Shown in pieces: positions 49,135 to 63,012 of a DNA stretch of 64,000 nt. A program made the position numbers and the translations under genes. The stretch is from positions 2,723,604 to 2,787,603 of the forward strand of contig KL647288.1 of the NCBI GenBank assembly GCA_000727475.1. Direction: 5' to 3'. The notes below the pieces were generated by a model that did not search any database, was not told where the DNA came from, and was given only the letters and a program-made list of their open reading frames with translations. Origin of the DNA: Sarcocystis neurona. Lineage: Eukaryota; Apicomplexa; Conoidasida; Eucoccidiorida; Sarcocystidae. The stretch's first letter is position 1. Every line of letters begins with the position of its first letter.

Positions 49135-52100
49135 TTATGAAGACGACAAAGCAGCAGATGCTGCTGGCGTTGCAGAGGTAGCGAAGCTCCTGAATTTCTG
49201 CTGCGCGCTGCGCAGCCGTTTCTCTCGTAGAAGTTCTTCTGTCGCAGGGGTTCGCTGGAGGAGCAAAGCAGAGGAGGAACGAAGAAGAGACTACCTAGAG
49301 AATATGTAGCGAGGAAAAAGGAGTAAACGCGCGGATTAAAGAACAGGCACAGACACACAACAGTGCCAGATGTGTGAAAAAGGTCCCAGGAAAAGTGAAA
49401 GCGAAGCAGAAGACGCTGGTGAGGAGTCGGAGGGACGCAAAGGAAGAGAACGGGAATTCAGAGGAAAGGGAAAACGAAACGAGAAGCGTTCCGAGAAAAC
49501 AAGAAAAGGAAAACACAGAAAAGAAAGATTCCCCAGGCGGAAGAAAAGAAGAGAGGGAAACACACAGAGAAAAAGACGCCGTGGGCAGACAAGGGGATCG
49601 CGAGCCAAACACCGCGCAGTCTAGAAGGCGACGTGGAAAGGCAAGACATCGAAGGACAGGTGCTGCCGTGTCTCTCTTAGTCTCTTTCTATCTTCCTCCC
49701 ACTCCTTCTATCTCTCTCTATATATACATCTCTATATACACATATATCTATATCTATCTATATATATATATATCTATACGTGTGCACCTGTGTAATGACT
49801 CGCTTCCGTCAGAAGGTCTACACGGTGGACTTGCCGGTGCGTGTATGTTCGTCCACCGCTGTTACGGCTTTTTGCGAGGAAGTCGGTTTTCTTCGTATAA
49901 TTCCTGGTCATGTGTGTGGAACAAGTTTTCACGGAAGATATAGAGAAGTCCCGTTACAGCATTTTCCTTCGGAATTATAATGGCTGCTGCTACAACGAAC
50001 CGCCTCCGATCGGTGAGACCAGGCGTGGGGGTTGAATGGGTGCTCGGTGGGGAAGCACAAAAATAAATTTCCCGTCGTCCACAGGAGGACAAGAGACTCT
50101 CTCTACTGCAACCGCCACCAGCTCCGGTACTGTGGCAAGAACGACTAAAAAATAGGAATACACGAGAAAATGCAGTAGAGCAGCATTTGCAGCAGGAGGC
50201 GAGGACAGACCGCGAGCCACGGCTTCGTGAACCCGCGGTTATCCGTGGGAAGAGTAAAAGAAAAAGTGACTTTCACGCGCAGCGGGAAGGCAAGAAACGG
50301 GAAATTCACTTTTTCCGTAACGGGAAGAAGGGAAAGGCGGGAAACGAGACGCGTTGGCTCTCCAAAGAGAAAGGGACGAAAGGAAAAGAGACTCACTTAC
50401 AGATGTGAAGAAAATAAGATAAGGAAGCAAAAAGACAAGGACGCTGACGTAGATCAGGGGGACGGAAAACGGGAAATTCGAAGTGATGCACACAGATAGG
50501 CGGAAAAGAAAAAGAAGACACTGCAGTAGTGACAAGATGAGTATGGGACGAAGAGGAGCAAAAACGAGAAGAGGAGATAAACAAACTCCCATACACACAT
50601 GCACATATATGTGGACACACATACATGTATACATATATATGTATACATGTACATATTCATATATATTCATATATATATACATGGTGACTGCCAGGACGAA
50701 GAGGACCAACGGGAAGGAGAAATTAAGAGAGAGGAGAAGTGACTCGTGAGATCTACTTCTTGAAGAAAAAGGTGAATGCAGACAAAGGCGTCGGTAGCGG
50801 CAAATGATGCGTCTTGCTACATCCTACCATATACCTATAAAACAAGAAGTTCACCGCACTGAGTCAATCACAGCGCACTCAACCGTCATACTACAACCGA
50901 GAGATACATACACACGTACAAATAGACACATACCAATAAACATACACATATATATACACATATATATAGATATTATACACATACGTATATACACACATAT
51001 ATATATGTATAAGTTACACGCATATACATAACACGCACACATACGTGCATATACATACTGATATGTTTTCAGCTAATATGTATACATATATGTACACTCG
51101 TGTATCTATCTGTTCAGGAGTATGTATATATATGTGTACATAGGTACACAAATATATTTACGTATGAATGAATGTATTAATATCTGTGCATAAGTACATC
51201 TGTGGACTCCTCTCGGTAGAAGTTTGTGTCTTTATAGATGTGTGTCTTCCTGCAGAAAGATAGAGAGATCTCTGTTGATGAGTAAAACGTACCTTGAACT
51301 GCGGGTCGCTTGGATCGATCGAGAACTGCGGATCCGTAAAAATCCTCGCAAATCGCGTGTCCGCTACATCCACCTGGCCAACAGCAGAGGAAAATGAAGA
51401 AACGAAAAGAAGGAGAAAATGCTGCGTAAAAACACGTGCTGGTATACAGACACGAGACACACACACGAACACACATATACACATCTGTGAGGCTCTCCTC
51501 TGTGTATACAAAAGGACCCACAAAAATACAACCGCATATGTATACAGAGAGATTCACATATGTACGTTGTGTATATACATATATATACATATATATGTAT
51601 ATATAGAGAGAGAGAGATACACGTACGTACGTTGTAAATACACATATATATATGTATATATGTATAAGTGTATAGAGAGAGGCATACGTATAGAAGAAGT
51701 CCTCATGTGTACACACATCCACGCGTACATACCTACCGAGAGGGGTAAATACACGTGTATTCTACCTCTTGCGTTTGTTGATACATACACGAAGACACAG
51801 ACGCATATAAAAACAAATCCACGTACTATCAAAAAACGTAAATGCATGTCTACCTCCTAAGACCGACGTACACCGCCACACATGTATATACATGTAAATA
51901 TGCGGCCATATACATATACATATATATATATATATATGTATACACGCACACGCACTGGGTGTTATATATACAGCCATATACATATATATAAATATGCGCC
52001 CATGCATACACATTATATATATATATATGTATTGAGCGTTACATATACGACGACATATATATATATATATATATGCGGGCGCACACATATACATGTGAAT

Positions 52101-55100
52101 ACGTATTGAGCGTTCTACATCCGACCACATATATATGTATGTATTACTGCATGCGAACACCAGCGTCTGAGAACAAACCCTGCTGCAGAGAGGGACACGA
52201 AGAAAAAAAGAGAAACCTAAACAATTTAGGACGCCCGGCGGAATGCAGGTCCACCATCCGCGAAGGGACGCCAGAGCCCGCATGGCACAGAAATGATGGC
52301 AGTTGCAGGAGCAGAAGCAGCAACAGCAGCAGCTGCGGCAATGGCAACGGTTGGGGCAACAGCAGCAGAAGCCGCCGAAGCGGTTAGAGCTGCAGCATGT
52401 ACATATTTCGTACGCACGTGCGCAAATATGTCAATACACGTATATACACATATATACGCACTCCCTACACCTACATGCAAATATATATATATATACACAT
52501 ATTTGTATAGGCATTCCCAACATCTGCAAATATGTCTCTCTCTCTTCCTGTATATATATATATGTCGTACATGTATTTGCGAACACGTCAATATATTCCC
52601 TAAGCGAACATGCGCAAAATGTATACATACATTTACATATATACATATATATATATATTCCCTACGTACAAGCGCAAGTATGTCTATACATATATATACA
52701 CTCTCCCTACACATATGTATAATATATATATGCAAACATGTCATTATATATATGTTGTATAGGAATAGAGAGATATATAAATGCTTGTCTTTTCATGAAG
52801 ACGTCGGCGGAGAGAGAGGGCAACGCACGCGTGCAAGTACACGAGAAGACGGCTGAAGCACGGAGAAGCGAAGAAAACCGACAGCAAGACGAAGAAGAAG
52901 AGAAAGTCGAGGAGGACAGAAGAGACGTCTCACGCGGAATGAAGCAGAAGCGTCGACTTCTGCATCTGCTGCTCGAAGAAGACTCTTCCTGGTCTTCTTT
53001 TTCTTATTCTGCTGCTGCTCCTGCAGCTGCTGCATATCGACACGCAAGTCGAAATGTCTGCCTGTGTCCTGTTCCACACACACACACATATACACACACA
53101 AACATTTCCACGGATTTTTTAAACAGAAATCATCCCCACGCATATCCACAGAAGGAGAGAGGGACAGATGGAAAAGTACATATATGTACATACAGAAGAC
53201 AAAAACGGGCTCATCTACTCCGGACGTACCTAGACGTACATACGTACATTCGCCCTTTTATAGACATCGAAACATATATATATATATATATATATACACA
53301 TCCATGTGTATAATAGATACGTACATAGACATGCCTTTGTTCATATATATATACATGTGTATAATAGATACGTACACAGACGTGCCTTTGTTCACATATA
53401 TATACACACATACACATGTCCATACATATATATACATACGCATATACGTCTACATACAAAAACGCATCCACATACGTAGTATCATATAAATACACGTACA
53501 TTTGTGAATTACATTTGCATTAGGAAGGTAGAAGTGTATTTATTTGTTTTCCGTGTTTGCAGCAGACTGTGCCGCCGTCTCTTCGCTACTCGTGTCCTGC
53601 AGCTGAACACGACCACACGCCGTCGCTGAGACGAGACCTCACGCCCTTCCCGGGTATTTCCTCTCTTTCCACTTTCTCTCACTTTCTCGCTTTTATGTCT
53701 ACTTTCTTCCACGTCCACTTCCACGGCGTTTTCCCACTTTATAGCCACACTGCGTCAGGGCTGTCTACGCAGCAACACGCGCATGCGCAGGAAGAGAAGT
53801 CAAGAAAGCTTTGCAGAAGGCGTCGCCTTTCATTACCTCTGACTCTTCAAGCGTCAGCAGCTGCAGCTCCGCAGCACTCGCAACACGCGACGTAGAAGAA
53901 GCAGCAGCAGCTGCACGAGGCTTCCCTGCATCGGGCGACTCTCCCTCATCCGCTGCAGCAGAGCCGCTGCTGACGTCGAACAGCGGAAACTGCAGCACCA
54001 GCAGCAGCACACATGCAGCAGCAGCACACACGCAGCAGCAGCACACAGGCAGCAGCACCCATGCAGCAGCAGCAGCGGCAGCACCACATCGCCACATGGA
54101 CATGCAGACAACTACACAGCAGCCGCAAAAAAAACTCTCATCCTCTCTTTTCCTCTTCCTCTCTCTTTGCTTCTCTGTCTCTCTGTCTGTCTGTGTCCAT
54201 ATACACATAAATGCCCGCACACGAATAATATAGCGGGGGTACAGCTATTTTCTCCCTAGTCGCCAAAAGCAGGGAACTGCTGCAGAGCAAAAACGGAAGA
54301 AATCAGGCGTCTTCTCTCCCTTTTGAAGACAAAAAATTGCGAAGTTCTTCCCCACCGCCTACTCATCTACTACACACGCAAGTCCCCGTGGGCACGGATG
54401 TGCACGTATCATCGATATTTATTTTATCTTATGACGAGAACAGATACGCAAGTCTGCGAAAGAAGTTGAAGTACTCCTCTTCCCTGCTCTACGAACCGGC
54501 GCCGCCTGCAGAAGAAATACACTTCCTCGAAAATGCAGTTTCTCACGGTCACAAGGATACACACCTTTCTACATATACGTGTGTACTTACATATATATAT
54601 ATATGTATGTATATATATATACATACATATATATATATATATATATGTACACACAGCTGTATACATATATTTATATAGAAGCACATATGTACATATACGC
54701 AGACCTTCTCTCTCTCTCTTGCGATATATATGTATACCTTAATAGACAGACATTAATAGAGAGATATACAAGCACACAGCTATATATATATATATGCATA
54801 CAGACGTACACACATATTGCCACACACCTAAATATGTACAGAAGGAGGAGGTAGATGGGCCACATACGTAGTTCTCTTACCACAGTACATATACACACAC
54901 AGACACATATGAATATATATATATATATATAAGGACAGGCACACACACATGTAGAGAAAAAAGAGACGCACACGCATACCACCTACCCACACAAACATAT
55001 ATACGCAGACACACACAGACACACACATACAGAGAGAAACGAATAGAGACAGAGGGTCCTGGGTCTAACGAAGATGAGACGGAGACACGACAAACCGTAC

Positions 55101-56752
55101 ATACACACACAGAGCGAGACAGGGGGACACAGCGAGACAAAAAGACGGAAATATCTACACACGCACATACACAGAGACGAGGACAGGGGGACGGATAGCC
55201 GGGAAGATAAATACACGGACACGCAGAAAGATATATATGGAGAGGAAAGGATAGAGAGACAGCGTCACAGACATGCAGAAATGGAGGGAAACTGAGAAGG
55301 ACAGAAAGAGAGAGCGACGGATACACACACAGACGCCGGTACACGTTCGCACAAGCAAGCTGCTATCGATATACACATATATGTATGGAGAGGAGAAGAG
55401 AAGAAAAGCAGCAAATATTTCTGAGAAAAAGTGTGGAAGCCATCTACTTCCTCGTCGTTTCAAACGGAAGACGTGAAGCTACAAATTTCCTCTTCTTCGA
55501 AGACGTGAAGCTACAAATTTTCTCGTCTTCTTCTCTTTTTCTTCTTCACTGCGCAAGTTTTTGGTTCTTCATTTATGAGAGCATTTTTTCGAGAAAAGGA
55601 ATTTTACTTTGGCGTTTGACCGCTTGGTTTGTTTGGAAACTGCGGAAGACCTGGGCAACTGCAAGTCCTCCTCCGGTCCCGCAGCCTCGCCTCTTCTTCT
55701 CCTCTTCTGCACCTCTTGCAGCCGACTTGCTGTCTCTCTCTGCGTCGTCTTCTTGCGCCTCCCCTGCTGCTGCTGCCCCTGCTGCCCTTCGCCATCGTCT
55801 TCTTTTTCTTCGTCGTCTTCTTCTGCTGCTGCTGTCGCTTCCTCTTCTTCTTCTTCTTCTTCGTCTCGGGCCTTCTGCGTCTCATGCAGCAGTGCCTGTA
55901 CACAACGTCACCCTCACGTCGTGGGGCCGCGGATTGACGACGTTAAAAAATTTTCTTGTCGAAGGAATTCTCTTGCAGACAAACAAACACCTCTTCCCAT
56001 ATTATCTCCTCTACATTCCACACAGAAGTTACATGTATTCATAAATACACACACACACATGCTTACATGTAGATACATATACATATATATATATATGTAT
56101 GTAGATACTTACGTACGTACATATATGTGTATATCTTTTACACATTTACATACATATATATATATGTAGATACTTACATATGTACATATATATGTATATC
56201 TTTTACACATTTACATAGACGAATATATATACGTATTCACACACACGTACACATGTGTATATATACATACACAGGTACATATACGTATACATATACACGT
56301 ATATATATGCATACACACATACATATGCATATATACGTACATTTACACATTTACATATACGAATATATATGTACTCATTTATAGACACATCCACATGTGT
56401 GTATGATCCCCCGCTGTGCTTTTGCATCTCGGGCAATTAAAAACGTGGGGGACATACATAGAGAAGCATCTCCTGCGTGAGTGTACGTGCACTTGTTGAA
56501 GTGTAAAAAGTGACCATTTATCACATAAGTTTTGTACGAGTGTTGTCCTGCCAAAAGAGCACCGGCACACGAAGACGTTCTTCTTCTCGCCCGTTGCTGC
56601 TGCTGCTGCTGGTCTTGCGCGTGCTGCTGCTGTTGCAGCGTCTCCCAGCACGCAGTGCGCGCTCCACACCCCGTCTCTACAAAGTGGGCCGGCACTTTTT
56701 TCCCAAAAAAGAGGTGAAGACTTGTTCTCCCTTACACACACACATGCCATAC

Positions 56753-56783
<31 letters not shown>

Positions 56784-59700
56784 CAGAGAGACATAGGTAC
56801 TTACTCATCTATCTACCTATCTATCTATCTATCTCTCTCTCTCTATATATATAACGTTGTTCAATTATACATATATATATGTATGCGAACGGGCGTGTGT
56901 GAGAGTTGTTCTGTTTAGACAGAGAGACATCTTTTTCGGGGAAATCTACGTCTACTTTTTGATGATATGATCAAGAAAAGAGAAGAAAATACTTCTTCGT
57001 CGAAGACACGTCCTGCGTACTCCCTCAAAAAAGTTGTTGCGCAGACGTAAAACGCAGCAGCGGCGTCCACACAACAAACAAGCCCACCCACATATACGTA
57101 TACACACGTGTATACGTATATATATATATATATGTAGACCCACACATTTATATGTACGCACACGTACACACATGTGTATATAGATGAATCCATACACATA
57201 TATATGTATACTTGTGTTTACACTTATATCTATCTATCTATATCCACATACATATATATATATATACGCATATACGTATATATACCCACAGACGTATATG
57301 CATACCTATGTGCGTACGTATGTATACACATATATATACATATATGTGTATGTAGAGAGAGAGACACACACACACACATACATAAGGCCAGTTAAACGGT
57401 GAGGTGGAGAGCAGCAAAGGCGAGACACAGATTCACAAGAGACTCTTCGTGTCGAATGTTGTGTCGTCTGCATGCGGACAAAAATGAGGGGCCTCGACGA
57501 GATGCTGCTGCTGTTTCCTTCGACGACAAGAAGGAAGCGGTCGGATACGTTATGTTCTCCTGCAAGTGAACATTTTCGCCCTCCACACACTGACACTCTG
57601 CTTCGTCTTCTCCTTGCTCGTCTCTGCCTTTCTTCTTTCACTTTCTCTTCTTCTTGCTGCAGTAGAAAACGCGTGGCGCACGCCCGAGCGCGCATGCGGC
57701 TGGGGACTGTCCCACGGCAAAAACCGCGGAAAACGAACAAACGTTGAACAAAAGAGGGCGTGCGTGCACGGTGGTCTTCCCAGGACGTCGCTCTCCCTCT
57801 CTATATATAATATGTATGTGTAGATAGACACAGATAACTAAAGAGCAAGGCGGACGGATATACACAGACACCGATGGGCTTACTATATATATGGATATAT
57901 ATATGTTTATTTGTACGTAGAGGGCAGGAGAGAAAGGTATGCGTACACACATACAAACTTATGTATGCTCACACATACACACGGACACATGTATTGCACA
58001 TACGTAGGAGACATGCACATACGCGTATGTTTGCCTATCTATTTCTCTTACTCATAGATTCAAAGATAGCCACACGTGTATATATTTATTCATCTGTTTG
58101 ACTCTATATACACGGATGGGCTCCTGTGAATTTACCTGATAAGTTTGCATGCAGAGAGAGGGAAAGAGAGAGACGCATGCGTACACACATACGAATGTGT
58201 ACATGCACACGTTCACACATACATACACATATATATGGGCAGATATTATCCACACACATATACAGATAGATATACGTATATTTCTCTATATACTTCTCAC
58301 ACAAGTATATGCGCGTGTTTACACAGGTATATATATATGTATATGGACAGATTTTATTCATACATATGAAGACAGATATCCGTATCTTTGTTCACCTACG
58401 TCACTTTCTCTCTCTCTATATATATGTATACGCTCGCATAGATTTATCTGATATACGCTTTTCAAGACACATACATACATTATCGTATACACAGATCTCT
58501 GTGCAATAGAGGATGAATATCCACACATATGTATTACCACACACACACACAAACATACGTGAACGTGTGGGAAGCGAGACGAGGGAGACGTCTAGGAATG
58601 ACGGGAAGAAGAAGGAAGAAGTGAAATGAGCAGATCTAGGGGACAGAAACACGAAAGAGAGACGAGACGATAAAAGCAGGAGAAGGAAGAGGACGCGGAG
58701 GAAAAGAGAGAGGATCAGCAGGGCAGCAGCAAGCAGCAGCAGGCAGCAGGAAGAAGCGGCTGGTGCTCAGAACAAAGCGTGCTTCACGAAATAGAAAAGG
58801 CCAAGAAGTCACGGAAGACGAAGAAGAGGAGGACGAAGAAGAAGACGAAGAGGGGCAGCGGAAAACAAGTCGGTGTGTACCTTTCGCTCGTCTGCTGCCC
58901 GTCGCCTCTTCTCCACTTTCTGTCGTCTTCGCACATACGCAGACCACGCCTGTCTTTCCCTGAAGTACCGAAACAACAGAAATCGAAGAAGCATCACTAC
59001 GAAGACAAGGGGAGACCGGCGAAGGAGAGTCACTTCGAAGAAGAAATAGGGAGGGCGATGAAGAGGAAGAGTGAGACGAAGAACATACACGCCGACAACG
59101 CAAAGACGGTGGATTGTCGTGCAAGCAGCGTTCGTGCGTCGGAACGTAGAAGGCGAGAGTAGAAGTGATGAGGATTGAGGGGAGAAAACGAGAAGGATAC
59201 GGCGAGCGACGACGAAGACGGAGCGACGGCGGAGTAGAAGAAGAGGAAACGCGGAATAGCAGGGAAGAAGCAAAAGCGGAGAAGTTCGTTCTCACGACGT
59301 ATATACACCGCAGAGATGTCTGTGCAGGTGTCTATACGAAGAACTGATTGGGTTCGGCTAGAAAAAGAGGAACCCTGCAAAGGGAGGGGCGGGGGCGGGG
59401 GGAGCAGCTGCAGGGGTGTAACACGAGAAGGGGCGAAGAAGTGAAGGAAAGGCAAGACGAAGGGGAGATTCGACCGAATAGAGAAGAAGCAGAAGAGAAG
59501 ACACGGAGGAGAACAGGAAGAAAAAAAGGAGACAATGCGACAACGCACATGCGAGCACATACGAAGATGACGAAAAGGAAGGCATTCGAAAGAAAAGAGC
59601 GTCACAGGTGTGAGACGGACAGAGAGACACAGAGAGAGAGACGGAGAGGTAGGGAGACAGAGAGACAGGGAGACGAGGAGACAGGGAGAGACGAAGAGGT

Positions 59701-62700
59701 AGAGAGACAGGGAGACAGGGAGACGGAGAGACACGGGGAGACGGGGAGAAGGAGATACAGAGAGAGACAGGGAGACACAGAGAGAGATGGAGAGACAGGG
59801 GGAGACGGAGAGGTAGGGAGGCACGGAGACGGGGAGACAGAGAGACGAAGGGACAGAGAGACAGGGAGATGGGGAGACAGAGAGAGAGGGAGGCACNNNN
59901 NNNNNNNNNNNNNNNNNNNNNNNNNNNNNNNNNNNNNNNNNNNNNNNNNNNNNNNNNNNNNNNNNNNNNNNNNNNNNNNNNNNNNNNNNNNNNNNNNNNN
60001 NNNNNNNNNNNNNNNNNNNNNNNNNNNNNNNNNNNNNNNNNNNNNNNNNNNNNNNNNNNNNNNNNNNNNNNNNNNNNNNNNNNNNNNNNNNNNNNNNNNN
60101 NNNNNNNNNNNNNNNNNNNNNNNNNNNNNNNNNNNNNNNNNNNNNNNNNNNNNNNNNNNNNNNNNNNNNNNNNNNNNNNNNNNNNNNNNNNNNNNNNNNN
60201 NNNNNNNNNNNNNNNNNNNNNNNNNNNNNNNNNNNNNNNNNNNNNNACAGAGAGAGAGACAGGGAGACGGGGAGGCACAGAGAGAGGCGGAGAGGAAGAG
60301 AGACAGGGAGGCCCAGAGACGGAGAGGCAGGGAGAGAGGGAGACGCGGAGACGGGGCCACGGAGGGACACGGAGAGACGCGCGGAGACAGGGAGGCGGGG
60401 AGAAGGAGGGAGACAGAGAGACATGGAGAGACGGAGAGGTAGGGAGACACAGAAACGGGGAGACAGAGAGACGGGGAGACGGGGAGGAGGAGGCACAGAG
60501 AGAGAAAGAGAGGCACGGAGACGGGGAGACGGAGAGACGAGGGGACAGAGAGACAGAGAGAGAGGGGGGCACAGAGACGGGGAGGCAGGGACACGGAGAG
60601 AGGCGGGGACAAAGAGAGAGACGGGGAGACAGAGACGCGGGGAGACAGGGAGAGAGAGAGACAGGGAGACAGAGAGAGACGGAGAGACGGAGACAGACAG
60701 GGAGACGGAGGGAAACAGAGAGAGAGGGAGACACGAAGAGAGACGGAGAGAATTAGTCGGTCGAGGGAATGCGAGAGAACGGAAAGACGACACACGACGC
60801 GCACATTCCTCACTCTGACAATAACGTTGAAGAAACCAACTTCTCTTTTTTGTCCATCTCTCTATCTGCCCTTTTCCTTCTTCCTTTCTGTCTTTCTCTG
60901 TCTCTTCTTCTCTCTATCGCAGCAAAAATAACCTCGTCGCACAACGAGCAGCAGCCGAAGGATCAAACCTCTCCTCCTTCGCCACGCCGAGCCCACACTC
61001 ACCATATACGAAAGTAAATTCTACTCCATACACATATACGCACACATATGTATACATGTATGTACGTGAAACATACATATATATATAATATATGAAATGT
61101 ATACGTATAGGCACACAGAGAGACAGTAAAGTGGATACATTCATATACATATACATATTGAAAGAGAGCGAGAGGGTCAGTGACGCAGCACATATACATA
61201 TATAAAGAGAGATGGTGGAGAGATATACATATTTATTCATCTCCCTATCTATCTATGAATATATGCGTATGTATATATATGTATGGCTAGAGTAGATATT
61301 TACATGTCCTTACTATATATATATATATACACATGTATATATACCTATATTATGTATCATATGTATATACTAGATAAATATGAAAATGTGTGCACGTAGA
61401 ATGAATATATATATATATATTATCTAAAAAATATATATGTGCAATGTATGGACTTATAGCATATATATATATATGTTGAATCACATGTACTGTGTATGTA
61501 GAATACACGTGTTGTCGTACAAATATGTCCACTAATGGATATGTCTTATATATTCATATGTACGGAAGGATATACATATACATGTACATACATTCATATG
61601 CAGATCAAGGTCATATATATTTATATATCTATACATTTTAATACAGAAATATACGGTAGTTGCGTGGCGAATACATGGGGTATCTATTTAACACATACAC
61701 ACAAGTGTAGTAGCATCTATGGTATCCATCCATACATATATACATATATATATATATATGAAACGTGGACGGGTATTGCAGTCAATTTCAATACAAACAT
61801 ATATATATATATACGCAACAACAGAAGTGTCTGCTTTCTCAGCAGCAGTTCCTTTTCGTAGAACCGAAAGTGCTGGCGAGAACTTCTCTTCCTCTTCGTT
61901 TTGTGCGCAGCTCGTGTACGTGGGGGCTGCGACACACATCCACGTAATTTATGGAGAAAGCGGGCAGACAGAAAGAAAGTCAACGAGAAAAGGAGAAAGA
62001 TAGAGTAGACGAGAAAGTACGTTACGCCTTGGCTTCCACTGCTGCTCCTCTCCGGTATAATTGCTCCTTCTGCTGTTGGAGCTGCTGATACATATACATA
62101 TATATGTGCATACACATATTGAAATACACATATGGGCACATACAACATACAGGTACATATATATACATATCCACATATACATATATATATATATATACAG
62201 AGAGAGATGAAGATATACATACATAGACACACAGAAACATGTATTTGTATATACGTATACACACACAAGGATATTTACCTACGAAGGCATCCTGGAAATA
62301 CCGAGGAGATACGGTGAGAAATACACATACACGCACGTTCAGAGATCTATACGTATATACGTGCAGCGTGGTACAAACCCACATATATATATACACACAA
62401 ATACACAGGTACATTCATATATGTAGGACATATACACACATTAATAGATATAAAATATACACACATATACATTTGTACACAAAGGCATACGCATACACAC
62501 ATGTATACGTAACTATAAACATACACAGAAACCCAAACCCATACACCCCTATACATGCATACATACATGTAGACATTTATATATTCACATTCACACACAC
62601 ACACACACACACCCGCATACGCATATATGTGAAGTACACATACACACGCATACATACATATATATATATATATCCACACAGGAGTCCAAACTCACACACA

Positions 62701-63012
62701 GACGCCCACACATACATAGATATAGTGAAGTGCGGCTCATTCAAGTAGAGAGGGTTGGCCGTACTCTTCGGTGAGAGAGGGCGGAAGTGAATTTTCTTCT
62801 TCGTCGTGAGAAGACAAATTCTCGAAGTCGGCGTCGAAGGAAATTTGAAGTCCGTCGCGTCCTGCGGCCATCTGCTGGTGCGTTGTCTTCGCCCGCCTCT
62901 TCTGCCCTGCCAGCAGCGGTTCGTGGCTCTTCCTCTTCTCCGCCGCTTCGCCTCCCTCCTCTTCTTCGTCCTCTTCGCTGCTGCCGCTCGTCGAAACCAA
63001 ATCTGCCGCCTC
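49135..63012 (-). CDS. ESF1: ESF1-like nucleolar pre-rRNA processing factor, C-terminal exons (5' end outside window)
   Basis: Esf1 is a nucleolar protein needed for early 18S rRNA processing. Exons in coding order: 63012-62765, 58959-58881, 55895 to about 55651, 53989-53837, 53068-52934, 51373-51293, 49254-49135. Exon 1 is acidic (SGSSEEDEEEE) and contains DGLQISFDADFENL. Exon 2 gives AWSAYVRRRQKVEKRR, like the family's TPWE-x-L-KKKEKKR block. Exon 3 is acidic then basic (ALLHETQKARDEEEEEEE). Exon 4 ends AELQLLTLEESE; exon 5 opens DTGRHFDLRVDMQQ. Exon 6 is the NUC153 motif: VDVADTRFARIF then FSIDPSDPQFK. Exon 7 begins RTPATEELLREKRLRSAQQK and stops at 49137-49135. Junction phases agree except 3 to 4, where the donor is uncertain and a small exon may be missing. 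The 5' exons should lie right of 64 kb. ENP2/NOL10 also has NUC153, but the order of blocks fits ESF1. Confidence 0.9.
49255..51292 (-). other. ESF1 last intron, polypyrimidine tracts on the sense strand
   Basis: On the + strand about 49260-49660 and 50180-50580 are G/A-rich, so the sense strand is C/T-rich. The first tract abuts the final acceptor (TTTGCTCCTCCAG). TA/CA microsatellites occupy 49710-49780 and 50590-51180. No further exon was supported. Confidence 0.75.
51374..52933 (-). other. ESF1 intron, TA/CA microsatellites
   Basis: Between the RHFDL exon and the NUC153 exon. It is dense TA/CA/GT microsatellite (about 51440-51760, 51880-52140, 52430-52760) with a CAG/GCA patch at 52290-52380. 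Confidence 0.75.
53069..53836 (-). other. ESF1 intron (0.8 kb)
   Basis: Starts with donor GTAATG after TLEESE and ends GTGGAACAG. It contains TA/CA microsatellite at 53270-53510 and unique sequence at 53520-53830. Confidence 0.75.
53990..55650 (-). other. ESF1 intron, microsatellites and a possible missed exon
   Basis: Holds CAG repeats (53990-54090), TA microsatellite (54580-54950) and CA/GA-rich sequence (55000-55330). On the - strand near 54520-54465, after TTTCTTCTGCAG, there is a short segment that could bridge the phase between the flanking exons, but its protein read has no clear family match. Confidence 0.5.
55896..58880 (-). other. ESF1 intron (3 kb), mainly microsatellite
   Basis: TA/CA/GT microsatellites at 56040-56400, 56750-56890, 57070-57370 and 57860-58560. 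A CTG patch lies at 56590-56650. A possible exon after CTACTGCAG near 57660 (QEEEKVKEERQRRARRRRSR) was set aside because the flanking exons join in phase without it. Confidence 0.6.
59600..60760 (+). repeat. GAGACAG / GGGAGACGG satellite interrupted by a gap
   Basis: Units of 8-10 bp such as GAGAGACA, GGGAGACG and GGAGACAG fill this stretch on both sides of a 350-N gap (59897-60246). Every frame is open, giving RDRETGR-type or SLSPSLSV-type reads that are not proteins. On the ESF1 sense strand it is almost pure pyrimidine. Confidence 0.95.
59897..60246. other. Assembly gap (350 N)
   Basis: A run of 350 N inside the GAGACAG satellite; the true length of the repeat is unknown. Confidence 0.98.

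Larger units (their letters stand above)
58960..62764 (-). other. ESF1 intron (3.8 kb) with GAGACAG satellite and assembly gap
   Basis: The splice phases of the flanking exons match (split GAG codon). On the + strand it contains G/A-rich sequence (58960-59600), the GAGACAG satellite (59600-60760) and TA microsatellites (61020-61800, 62090-62720). A short non-repetitive island at about 62084-62026 has a splice-like acceptor on the - strand but would break the phase. Confidence 0.75.

Noticed and set aside
53256..53501. Tyr/Ile/Val-rich ORFs in TA/CA microsatellites (here and in many other places)
   Set aside because: Translations of TATATACATA-type repeats; open frames are expected by chance from the repeat.
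54465..54520. Possible small ESF1 exon after TTTCTTCTGCAG
   Set aside because: It could repair the phase between exons 3 and 4, but its reading does not resemble the expected ESF1 segment, so it was not included.
57500..57663. Possible ESF1 exon reading QEEEKVKEERQRRARRRRSR
   Set aside because: It has a good acceptor, but the exons at 58959-58881 and 55895-55651 join in phase without it and together match the family order better.
59030..60818. Ser/Leu/Pro-rich and Arg/Glu/Thr-rich ORFs of several hundred residues
   Set aside because: They translate the GAGACAG satellite and N bases, and the segment lies between two phase-matched ESF1 exons.
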